Origin: Anthoceros angustus | Taxonomy: Eukaryota > Streptophyta > Anthocerotopsida > Anthocerotales > Anthocerotaceae | Length of the DNA stretch: 64,000 bases | Direction of reading: 5' to 3' | Assembly (NCBI GenBank): GCA_010909165.1 | Contig: MU008180.1 | Coordinates: 867,884 to 931,883, forward strand | Shown: positions 34,828 to 45,134 of the stretch, one piece after another | Position numbering within the stretch: position 1 is the stretch's first letter | How the letters are laid out: each line of letters opens with the position of its first letter | Made by a program: the position numbers and the translations under genes | Notes under the pieces: generated by a model | Databases searched by the model: none | What the model was told of the DNA's origin: nothing | Seen by the model: only the letters and a program-made list of their open reading frames with translations

Positions 34828-36337
34828 TTCTAAGCCCAAGATGATTTCATGATCATCCATATCTACAAGTGAAGCTCACTGCTCCATTCCAATTCCCTAT
34901 CTTGCAGCACTTCTTGCAATTCACCTTTGTGTTGACATTCCTTTAGCTTGTTTCACTCTACATGGCTCGGATGTACTAGCCCATGTCAAACCAAGCTTGC
35001 TTGCTAGGAGAAATGAAATTATGTGTTCTTGCTAAGTCAAGCAACATCCTCGCTCGCCTCTCCATTTATACATCCATGTATGTACATGAGCTCTCCACCC
35101 GCCCTCCGAATAGTCTTGTCCTCGGCACTGAGACTCACCACATGCGCCTTCGCAACATGTGGCCGATCCGTCATTTGGGATCCTCGGATCCGGCCACTTC
35201 GTAATCCACGAGTCTTGGTGTGGATCTCCTTCTGCTACGTTGAGAGTTTGTTCAGCATTCGGGCATTCATTTGCATAATGTCCCGGCTCTCCACATGAGT
35301 AGCATACTCCTTTTCGAGAACCCATACTAACTGTTCTCTGAGCTCCGCGGCCTCTGCGCGCTCCTCGATTTCTTCCGCGGAAATTTCCTCTTGAATTGCC
35401 TCTTGCAACTCCATTTCCGCCAGTGTCCTTAGCAGCTCCTCTGCTAGCACTACTAGAGCTTCCTCTAGTCTGGGCATACCGACCATGGGTACTGCCTCGA
35501 AATCTTTTGGAGGAGTTGGATGTACTAAGATGGAAAGTATCCGATGGCATCCGCTCAGAATGGCCTCTGCCAATGTAGTTGGACTATGCAACTCAATTGT
35601 TAGCAGCCCAATCCTTCAAACCCGACATGAAGCGATGCGGTTTGTCATCTTCACTCATGGTAGTGTAAATGACATTTCATCAAGGTACTTACATAATCTC
35701 GTCTGATTACTGTTTGCTTGATATTGTCAAGTCACTCACTTAGACGCCAAGCATCTGCAGTTGGAACCGCTTGAGGGCTTCTTTGAAGGATGCCCACCTG
35801 TGATGGTATGTGCTCCCCAGGCAACATTAGCACCATAACCGCCACTGCATCAAAGCATAGCCCTTTAAGAAATTGCCAACAAGACTAAGTACTCGGCTCA
35901 ACACGGATGAGGCGAGATAAGTCTCAATAGAATAGATCCAAGAATCAATGACTTGCGGATCTCTTTCTCCCTCATACTTATCTGGTAGGGCTAGCTTCAT
36001 GCTCGATTTGAGCCACTTTGAAGATGCCTCCGACGGAAGATTTCTTGTTGTTCTTCGCATCTTCGCCTTGTTGGTATGGGCTCTGGATTACCTTTGTCTT
36101 CTTCCTTGAAGTCATTACATCGTCCAAGACACCTGGAAGAACTTGATAAAGTACTTCCACCATCCGTTTCTTCCAGTCCTCTGACTTCTCTCCAGATGGG
36201 CCTGCTGTGCTCTCAGGCGCTCTCACTTCCTCTTGTTCTGACGATGATGAATCTTCAGGCGGTTGAGGCGGATGATCGGCGGGAGACTGCTGCTTCTTCA
36301 GCCTCTCCTTACGCTTCTCATTGACCATCTTGTGCAC
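34828..36337 (-). pseudogene. Chromovirus gag with zinc knuckle and protease start, unit 2
   Basis: Minus-strand frames in order. A charged N-terminal part runs from an ATG at 36,337 (119 codons, MVNEKRKERLKK.., acidic EDSSSSEQEE). A capsid-like patch follows (LALPDKYEGERDPQVIDSWI, near 35,980). Then comes an RG-rich tract, and then a CCHC zinc knuckle CYSCGEPGHYANEC (35,304-35,263). The protease word MDDHEIILGLE (34,860-34,828) is cut by the CACTA-like end. Gag packages retroelement RNA. At least three frame changes occur, so it is not intact as written. Confidence 0.8.
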
Positions 36338-36365
36338 TCTCTAGTCACTCGGAGGAATGGACTAC

Positions 36366-36377
36366 GCTCTGATACCA
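36366..36377 (-). promoter_or_regulatory. Primer-binding site (initiator Met tRNA type), unit 2
   Basis: Minus strand TGGTATCAGAGC, the standard plant retroelement PBS complementary to the 3' end of initiator methionine tRNA. It places the 5' LTR just to the right. The same word is at 33,622-33,633 in unit 1. Confidence 0.9.
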
Positions 36378-36379
36378 CT

Positions 36380-36886
36380 CAAGTAACACCCCTCAACTGC
36401 ACCCAAGAAGGAAGCGCCAAGTGCGCTTCCTGGCCTAGGACCTCGCCAATTCACTCCACAAGAGACTTGCACGATTCTCAGCGCTCTCAACCTCACGACC
36501 GCGGACTAGGCTCCAAGTAGCCCGCCATCGACGACTGCACCTCCTCGAGGTCTTGCTCTTTATTACAAGAATACAACGATGGAATCGCTATTCACGCCTA
36601 ATCAAGCACGCCTTGATTCCATGACAAGCTCACTAGCTAGCTCTCCACAGCCTCTCAACACAGGCTTGCAGGCGCCGCACTGCTCTCTCAAAGAGTGAGT
36701 AACTTGTAACTTGTTTCTCAAAGCCCTTGTTCTAGCCCTTATATATCCCACCTGACCTTAACTAGGCAGCTGTTAAATCTAGGGATTCTTACAGACCACT
36801 AATCACTAAGAGTCCTCTCTAGGCAGCTCTTCATTTGTGGCTGTAGCAATTCCTCTCTAACAAGAGATTGCATGAAGCATGAAACA
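36380..36886 (-). repeat. Probable 5' LTR of the chromovirus
   Basis: Lies directly beyond the PBS. It contains a minus-strand TATA-like TATATAAGGGC (36,746-36,736), consistent with the LTR promoter. The outer border is uncertain: a minus-strand TGTTTCATGC at 36,886 is one candidate. The unit 1 version is cut by the duplication junction at 33,975. Confidence 0.5.
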
Positions 36887-37666
36887 CATGCATCTTCTTA
36901 ACAGGGCAGCTACTAACTTAGCTTTTTACCTTTTTCAATTTTTCACCTTTCTACCTTGTTTCACCAGTGCCGTTACTCTAAGGACGGATTTCCATCATGG
37001 GACTTGTACTTTAACAACTTGTACCATGGTGTGCCTAAGCTACTTGCACCAAGGGCATCCACTTCCTTTAGGCACCCCATCTAAGTATCGATCCAAGCTC
37101 AGGATGCTTAATCACGGTGTCCTTATAAATGTGTGTCCAAATGGCCTAGGAATCACGGTGTTCTTATAAATGTGTGTCCATTTGGTCTAGGCCATTTGGA
37201 CATGTTCCAGACACCTCGAGCCAGACACCTCGAGCCATAAGCATTGGGGTCTCGTGAGCATGTTAGGGCCCGTTAGTGAGGTGCATTATTTTAAACTTTA
37301 GTTAGTTCGTTAGGGTTTCTGCATCATACCTCTTCGTCTTGAATCATTCATGGACAAAGACTCTTAATTGTTCTTCCTTTTTAATCAAGCTGCTACTTTG
37401 CAAAAACTTTGTGAGATAATCCTTGCAGACTCGTCTAAGCTGGGATGGATCTAGATCACCGTTTGATGAGAATATGTACGTAGTCCACATGATGCCCAAC
37501 TTCCAGCGCACGCTACCTACGCCCCCATCTTCCCCTTGCCACAGCTGCCGTGCTCGCCAAGGCGATGTGAACAGTGTAAGGCACGTGCTTGTCTTTCTCC
37601 AAGATCTTCTTTCCCCTGGCAGAGGTGAGAACCCTGTGAAGGTGAAGTCTGAAGCCGCCGCGGCTG
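36887..37666. other. Spacer upstream of the BAHD gene
   Basis: AT-rich, no gene seen. It contains two head-to-tail copies of a 40-bp sequence built on ATCACGGTGT..TTATAAATG (37,110-37,190). A second, short direct repeat CAGACACCTCGAGC occurs twice near 37,208-37,240. The promoter of the acyltransferase should lie in the right part. Confidence 0.5.
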
Positions 37667-38962
37667 GTGGCGACAATGAAGCTTTCGAGAGGGGAGCGCG
37701 AGCCCGTCTACCCTGCCACCCCCACCTCTCCCCAGCTCCAGCTGCTAGCCCTGAGCAACAATGACCAGGTCATGCCTCGTTGCTACATTCAGCTCCTGTA
37801 CCACTTCTACCCCAAGCCAGATCAGGGCTCGCGGAAGCTTCTCCCAGCATCCACGCTCAAGGCGTCCCTGGCACAGGCGCTGGCCCTCTTCTACCCTCTC
37901 GCGGGCAGGCTCAAGGAGAGGTCGGACAAAGGGCTAGATGTGGAATGCAACGATGCCGGGGCCGTGTTCGTGGAAGCTTCGGCCGAGGGCCGGCTGCAGG
38001 ATCTGGGGGGGTTCCAGCCGAACACGGACTTCAGCGACCTGATGCCGGCGGTGGACTTGGCGCAGCCGATCCACCAGCTCCCGTTGCTGCTCGCCCAGGT
38101 GACCACGTTCCAGTGCGGGGGCGCCACGCTCGCCGTCCAATTTCATCACAACGTGGGGGATGGCTCTGCGGCCAGCTCGTTCGTGCTCGCCTGGAGCGAG
38201 ATTGCCCTAGGGAAGGAGGTGTCCGTGTCCCCGCACCATGACAGATCGCTGCTTCAAGCCAGGCATCCTCCTGATCCCCGCTTCCCCCACGCGGAGTACA
38301 CCCTAACAGCTCCCGCCTTCCCGGCGTCCTTCCCTCCCCAAAAAGCCACGCTGCTGGAGCTGGACTCCGCCCGGGTGGAAGAGCTGAAGCAGCGGGCAAA
38401 CGAAGCAGGGGCCTCCTTCACTGCCTTCGAGTCTGTGACTGGCCACCTGTGGAGATGCATATCCCGAGCACGGGGGCTGGAGCCTGGGAAGGAGATCAGG
38501 CTGGGGCTGGCCGTGGATGGGCGTGCCCGGTTGAGCCCTCCCCTTCCGTCCGGCTATGCAGGGAATGCTAACTTTTACGGCTTGGCGGAAACCAGGGCAG
38601 GAGATCTAGTGGAAAAGCCTCTCGCCTACGCCGCCCACTGCGTGCACCGGGCGATTGTGAGGATCACAGACGAGTACATCAGATCCAGTCTTGATTTTGT
38701 GGCACAGCAAGAGAGTCCTGTCTCCGTTTTCCCTAGCTTTACCACCTTCTGGTCCGACATGGCTGTGACAAGCTGGACCAGGTTTCCTCTATACCAAGTC
38801 GATTTCGGCCTGGGTAGGCCTGATTTTGTAGGCATTCCAGCTTCCGGCTGGGATGGTGTGTTCATCCTGTTGCCCGCCCACACGGAGAAGGGTGGCATGA
38901 ATGCCATGGTAGGCCTTCGAGAGGATCACTTTGCCAAGTTCCTAGCTGATCCTGAGTTGTAA
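37667..38962 (+). CDS. BAHD acyltransferase (HXXXD type)
   Basis: Single-exon frame of 431 codons, the usual BAHD length (430-450). BAHD enzymes move an acyl group from a CoA thioester to an alcohol or amine in the cytosol, often with hydroxycinnamoyl donors. The catalytic motif HHNVGDG is at residues 160-166 (HxxxD = H161, D165). The structural motif normally DFGWG reads DFGLG at 379-383. The N-terminal SNNDQ and FYPLAGRL words are typical of plant members related to hydroxycinnamoyl or omega-hydroxyacid feruloyl transferases. The start could be the ATG at 37,667 or at 37,676. The acceptor cannot be read from sequence. It is isolated, convergent with the PHD gene. Confidence 0.93.
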   Translation: MATMKLSRGEREPVYPATPTSPQLQLLALSNNDQVMPRCYIQLLYHFYPKPDQGSRKLLPASTLKASLAQALALFYPLAGRLKERSDKGLDVECNDAGAVFVEASAEGRLQDLGGFQPNTDFSDLMPAVDLAQPIHQLPLLLAQVTTFQCGGATLAVQFHHNVGDGSAASSFVLAWSEIALGKEVSVSPHHDRSLLQARHPPDPRFPHAEYTLTAPAFPASFPPQKATLLELDSARVEELKQRANEAGASFTAFESVTGHLWRCISRARGLEPGKEIRLGLAVDGRARLSPPLPSGYAGNANFYGLAETRAGDLVEKPLAYAAHCVHRAIVRITDEYIRSSLDFVAQQESPVSVFPSFTTFWSDMAVTSWTRFPLYQVDFGLGRPDFVGIPASGWDGVFILLPAHTEKGGMNAMVGLREDHFAKFLADPEL

Positions 38963-40012
38963 CGAGAACGGAAACCTCTATTTAACGCAAACGGAAGCCC
39001 CATCTAATCGAAAGGGTGGGTCTCCCTCTTTTAAGTAAGGTGGCTTTGTTCCGCAACGGCTATGGCTTTCTTGCGACAACGAGCTCCATCGCCCTCGTTA
39101 GCGTTTCGGGCAACGAGTACCCATCGCCCTGTGAAGGGATCCATTAGGCCCTTCCTTCTTCCCAGGTCCAGACATGAATTCCTTCGAACTCGACACTGAA
39201 GCGTCCATACATATGTACAAAATGTAAGATAATGACCCCGGTTAAGCCTGATTATATTAAATAATATTACATATCAACGAACCGCAGTGTATACAATTTT
39301 CATTATTACTTTGGTGAATTAGAAGGGTCGCACTTCACCACCTATTAGACGGAGGTGGATATTTGTGACATGCTGACTTTTGGTTTTGGACTTAGTGAAA
39401 CGGCACTCGAACTTAAAACCTGATAAGTGATCCTTATCAGGACCAGGATATATACCAATATAACGCGTAAAATGGAACATCATAAATGGGACGGTGCCTT
39501 CAATTTACCGTAAAGAATGATTCTAGCGCCTATGTATTCATGTATGATACAAGAGATATGACCTGCATGCACAGTTCACGCCGCCTTCCTCGTCCTTTAT
39601 CACTGATCTGCAGAAGAACTAACAATTCACTTATGCAGGATCTGCCCCTATCCGTCGGAAATGAATCAGCGGAAAGGGACCCATCCGTGTAGTAATGTAC
39701 AGAACTCTCATTTTCGAGTCCCCAACCAACTAGGACTCCACGGTGAGTGAAGCACCAAGATCTGAGAAGCAAGGGGCATTGAGGGCTTCACTGCCCTTCG
39801 CTCTGCAGGAAATAATTTCAAAAAAAATAAGGCTGCGCCTCCTGCATTCGACCCAGAACAAGAGGTTATTCTTGGCCAGGCGGTGGACAGAAATTTGAGG
39901 CAGGTAGGGTATGGTGAGGATGTTACCGAAGGCAATCAGAAGCCTGAAGTCGAAGGCGTCCAGTTTCACTCCGAACTCTGCTAATGCTCACCAGAACCGC
40001 GTTCCTTGCATC
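38963..40012. other. Intergenic region between two convergent genes
   Basis: Should hold the 3' untranslated parts of the BAHD gene and of the PHD gene. Short open frames here (for example 39,708-39,969, minus) show no recognisable domain. Nothing else was seen. Confidence 0.5.
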
Positions 40013-43000
40013 TTAATCTATAACAGACTTGGAACCTGAAAGCAATCGGACCTTCTCTTTGCCATATCTTACGACTCGTGATTCACCATCATCATACAGG
40101 ACTGTAAATTGTGACTTTTGTGGGGCAACCCCAGCAACCGTGCCCCTGTACCTGCAGAATGACACATGCCACCAAGTTCTAACCAGCTCACATGATCACC
40201 AAACTTCATGACGCGACAGCAAAACTTCAGGAAGGCACTCACCAGGCACCATCGGTTGGCCAGTAAACCTCAATCTTCTTGCTAATTGCATCCCTGCCCA
40301 GCCTCTCAAGGATCCAACAATCATCACCCACAGAATCTTCCTTGGCACCACGACGGCTTCGGCTATGAAGATCCTTGTCTAAGGGAAGTTTTTCACTCTT
40401 CTCCTTTTTGTCACCTGCCTCTGGTCTTTTCCTCTTGGATCTCTGCCCTCTTATTGCTGCTCTATCATCCTCATCCAAAAGCTGCACGTCTCCATTGTTA
40501 TCTTCAGGTAACGTGCCATTCTTTCTGAACTTCAGCCTCAACGGCATTGATTGAGATTCTGATTCAACTGCGAACACCTTTGACTTCTTTTGCTTGCTGC
40601 TTTTCTTCCCACCGATGTCAACAACTTTTATTCTCTTCCTTGGTATCTCAGTTGAATCGTCGTCTGCAGCAGTCTGTGACATCAGATCGTCTTCCAGTTC
40701 ATCAAACTTACGTTTTCTCTCAGCAGGTGCATCTGAGGAAACCTGCTCGGAAACACTTTGATCTCTAGACGCTAGACCATCTGAGTCATCATCATCCTTT
40801 GTGCTGACTAAGGCAAATCTCGCCTTTTCCTCTGTAGCCGGTGGTCCATCTTTGGACCCTTTCCAACGCCAGCTCACACTTGTGTCCATGTCCCGATACT
40901 TTGAGCTCGGTATTCTACGCCGTCGAGCACTCTCAGAATGCAGTGCCCATGATTGGGGAGGAGAGGCTGCCAGAATGAGACGGTAGATCAGAGAGGTCAG
41001 ACCCTACCAGATGTTGGTAATCAGATAGTACGTTAGCAAACATTAGTTTACACTTCCAACAGCTGCATGGAAAACATACCTCCGTGCTGCATAGAAAGAT
41101 CATCTTCACTGTCTAGTCTCAAGCTCGTATTTCTTGGAGCGGTGACTGCTGACTTCGAACCTTCCTTCCTTTTGTCATCCTCCAAGGCGGAGGAAGCATC
41201 CACTTTTCTCTTTTTGTCCTTAGGGACGCTGAGAACTAACTTACCTTTTCCAGGCTCTGCCTTGTCACCTCGACCATCTGTCGTGATCTCCTTGCCTTTG
41301 CCGTGGCTCTTTTTAGAGTTCCAATTGCTTGCATTCTTGCTACCACCATCCAAAACACCAGCACCACTGAGTTCTTTTCCATCACTCAGCATGACCCCAG
41401 CCTTCGTTGCATTCAACTTCTTCAACTTCTTTTTGGCTAGGTCGTCGGCCAATGGTTGAGCACTTGCAACATCACCAGGTTGTGCCGGATCTGTTACCGG
41501 GCCATCATCTGATTTACCTTTACGCCCAGGGTTATCTGACATTTCAGGATTCATACTGAGCTTCTTAACTTTAGTTAGCTTGATTTTGAGGGAGATCTCT
41601 TCCTTCGGCTCATCTCCACCATCTGCAATAGACTGCTTTTTTGATTTTGATTTGGACTTCTTCGAGAGCTTTTTTAATATATCCTTTGTCCACTCTGAAG
41701 GGGCTTCCTGCTTCTCATCATCTGATGGACATAACCTTATCAATTCCTCTTGAGGTGGTAATTTGGCAGCAGCTCTTGCTTCTGCAATCTTTGCAGCATC
41801 AGCCTCATCCCTCCGCCTCCACAATTCCCGAACAGCATCATCTGTGTCTTCAATCTGCACAGAATGTCAGAGGACTTGCTATAGAACTGGGCAACATCCA
41901 GCCAAATAGCTTCAAAGTTGAAGACCTCCAAAACAGGCTAGTTAACCAACCTTGTAGTTCTCGCCCCGACACACTGGACATTTGTATCTTAGGTTACCAT
42001 CATGTTGAAACATCTCATAGCGTTCCTCACTGCAAGTTTTTGGAAGAACTATCAGAACCGATCTGCACACTTCCTAGAAAGACTGGCAGAAAATGAAGCA
42101 AGCACTAACTCCTTTCTTCAAAAGTTTGTAATGATCTTGTACAAAGATTACACTACAGGAACAGCAACCTGATCTAACCTGATGCCATCACAACCAATAT
42201 GCACCCAATGTTCGCATATGTCACAGCACACCATTGGTAACGGTTCCGAATCCCTGTATACCTGTTCAATGGTGCCGCACTGTTGTTAGCCAGCAAACTC
42301 CAAATAAAAGTTCAACCCCAAGAGTAGTAGAATAATGTCTACCTTCAGGCAGACAGGGCAGTACTTTTGCTTTACAAACAGTCTTCCACATGCGTCACAG
42401 AAACTGTAACACAGAAACCACCTGGAAACAAACAAAAAACTTTTAAGTATTCTACTTTGCAGTTGAACAATAATGAGAATCAAGAAAGGTATACACGCAA
42501 ATTTCAAAGAAAATGATACTTTCAACAAGAAGTAATTAAGAAAAAATATGCTAAACCATAAAAAAACATGCTTTATGGCATACCTTGAACTGATGCCACT
42601 TCCAGGAACAAGAGATGCACAGCTATGACACTGTGTGTGCTTGGGGCATAGGAAAGGACCTTTCGCAACTTGCTGCATACAGAGGCTCCAAATTTAGTAC
42701 TTCGAGAGTCACAGCAGGACACCAAAAGGAGGAAACCAAGGCCTGATCCGGTAGCAGTAAAGAACATACCTTTATAGCAGGTTGCTGACAGTAAGTGTGA
42801 TAAGCTCCATCACACCTCTTGCAGAACATTAACTTGTTTGGTTCACCAGAACGGTTGCAAACCTGAAGTCCAGAACAAGGTTAAGTCTTGCTATCATGAT
42901 GGCTCCGAACCATTGACCATGGCTTACAAACGTGGTCCGTATCTGACCTCACAACTTCTGCAGGCGCCACAAACCCAGGAAGCCCAGTTGAATAAATCTG

Positions 43001-43954
43001 TGAGGCCAAACAGCATAAAGTTCAAAACCAGAGAATTTTACAAACGTGGCAAGCATGAGCAAAGCCAAAAAAACTGCAAAATCGTCCTGTACCTCGGTCC
43101 CCTGCCCATTGTTTGAGGCATTTTCTGTGGTACTTTTTGGAGCATTCTGAGCAACCAACCATTCTGTCTACTTTCTTGCTACCCGCATTTTCACCGAAGA
43201 GACATATCTCACAGACAACTTGAGCACCGAGAGGCCTGGGCTCACTCGACAATTCTCCAACCCCGGCAATCAGAGCTAGTCCATTGGCCCCTTCAGCTTT
43301 CATGAGAGCTTCAGCATCAGCAATCTGCAACACAAACTAGATGTCAGCAGACTTGACCTCCGATGGCCATCGGTCAGGAAAAATCAAGTTAGACAAGAAA
43401 ACCCTAACGAGGTTAATATTCAGTGATTCTCGGCGTTTTTAATCACTTTCATTTCAAACCCTGCGACGGATGGAATGATCATTCGAACGAACGAACGAAC
43501 AACGAATGCAAGAGTAGATTACTTGGCGAGCTGCGGCGAGGCGAGCAGCATCTGCTGCCTTCTTGGCTTGTTCTGCCTTTGCTGCAGCTTCGGCCGCGGC
43601 GATGGTAGCCACGGTGACCTTCCTGCGCATGACGGCTCTCTTAGCCAACGTTCCATCTTCCTCTGCATCAGCATCTGCGACACTATGGCCTGGGGCCTTT
43701 GGTTTTTTCTTCCTCTGCTCCTTGGTGATGCGCGGAACCAAGACCTCCACGGTGTCCGCACCGCCCGCCAGCATGAATTGCGCATTGGCCAACAGTCGCT
43801 GCAGCGCCAGGGCATTTTCGACGAAGTATTGCTTCCCTGCCGGCGTCTGTACCGCTCCAGGGGCTCCCAGAGTGCAGCGACAAATTTTACGACTGTACAG
43901 CAGGGAAGAAGCGATTGGAGTCAACAATGGCAGGCCGGCACTTGCGAAGCACAT
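40013..43954 (-). CDS. PHD-finger chromatin protein with C-terminal Tudor-like domain, 11 exons
   Basis: Exons: 43,954-43,523; 43,324-43,093; 42,997-42,948; 42,862-42,770; 42,672-42,584; 42,421-42,343; 42,261-42,179; 42,029-41,951; 41,854-41,080; 40,966-40,243; 40,151-40,013. The model gives 924 residues in phase. Cysteine/histidine-rich fingers run from about residue 182: CEIC..CSECSKKYHRKC, then CEVCNRSGEPNKLMFCKRCD, CPKHTQCHSC and CDACGRLFV. A PHD CCDICEHWVHIGCDGIS comes last. A lysine-rich linker follows (exons 9-10), then a small Tudor-like fold (EVYWPTDGAWYRGTVAGV..). The order strongly resembles plant RING/FYVE/PHD proteins of the Arabidopsis At3g08020/At3g52100 type. A role in reading histone marks in the nucleus is inferred. 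The 50-bp exon 3 is easy to miss but restores WxCxxC. Confidence 0.9.
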
Positions 43955-45134
43955 TCACGCAGAGCTCAAAACCTGGCAAGCCTAACAGCACTCCAGCAGC
44001 TCCAACAGCACAGTCCGCAAGCAGACTGACGCCGGGGGACAGTCCAAGCCTCCCAGCCACATATCAGAGACAGCAATGGGCCGACAGCATGCAGAATCAA
44101 ACAGCAGCAGAAGCAGAGAGCAGCAGAAGATGTGGAATATTTGTGCTCCGCCAGACCAAGACCCCAGCAGGATCCAGCAAATTGGAAAATGCGGCAGGCC
44201 AATTACGGGCAGGCAGGCAGCAAGAAGCGACTGGTGGCGCGGGATTGGCACAAGAAGACGGACATTTAGAGCGGGTCAAGGTCCAAGACAGGAGTGCAGG
44301 ATCCAGAGACAAATCGATCGGCAAATTGGTGAAGGGGGCAGGGCGGGAGCAGACCAGGTGAGCGGGCAGGAAATGTGGAAAGCCATGGCCAGGCGCACGC
44401 ATGGATGGAGGTGCGGAGGCCCTGGCAGCCGCGCCAGGCGGAGCCGGGCGGGGCGCTCGTCGTAGCGTGGCGCGGCGTCGCGAGACGAGACGAGTCGAGT
44501 CGCCTCGAGGCCCAGGCGAAGCGAGGCGCGGAGGTGCAGGGGGCGGGTTCCTTTTTTTCCAAGCATTAGTGCGTTCGAAGCAAAAGGTGTCCTCTTTCAA
44601 GTCTGGTGAAAGAAACGGGAAATCGGGAATCCAAAGAAATCTAAAACTTGTGCGAAGCGCAGAGTAAAACAGTTTTTACAGATGTATGTACATGTTCAGT
44701 CTCACTTCCGTGAAATGGTCGAGACCTAATTCTTCAAACAGTCCGGGCTTAGTTTAAATATCAACTCCGAATTCCAATACCTACTGCCTTGCGAGTTCCA
44801 TAACCACGGCAACGATGTCAGGGGTTTGTTTGGGTTGAGGGTGTTCTCTCATGAGACATGGACGACGGTGCATCACTTAAGATCCTGAAATTCTCCCCAC
44901 ATTCAAAATTGCTCGTGCCAAGAACATGGGCCATTGCCCCTCACTTCGCTAAGTCTCTAAGCCTTGTGAGAATCATATTCAGGAGCAAACTGAGGAGAAC
45001 CTCCTAAAAAGTCCCAGGGAAGAACGGCTCATGGGAATCTCGTCAGACAGCTCCTCACTTCTTCCTGCCTGCAGGAGCAAAATGAGTTCGTAATGTAAGA
45101 ATGAGCATCACTTACCGGCCTGAGCGGGTTAAGA
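43955..45134. other. Upstream region of the PHD gene and 3' side of the IMPACT-like gene
   Basis: CAG/GCA-rich at 43,980-44,200 and very GC-rich at 44,380-44,540, then AT-rich. The open frames on both strands are low-complexity readings and were not called. The PHD promoter and the IMPACT-like 3' UTR must lie here. Confidence 0.5.

Larger units (their letters stand above)
33976..36737. repeat. Tandem duplication, unit 2
   Basis: 2.76-kb second unit. The word CTTATATAT stands at the left border (31,281), at the junction (33,976) and at the right border (36,738). This unit keeps the better gag reading frames. Confidence 0.9.
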
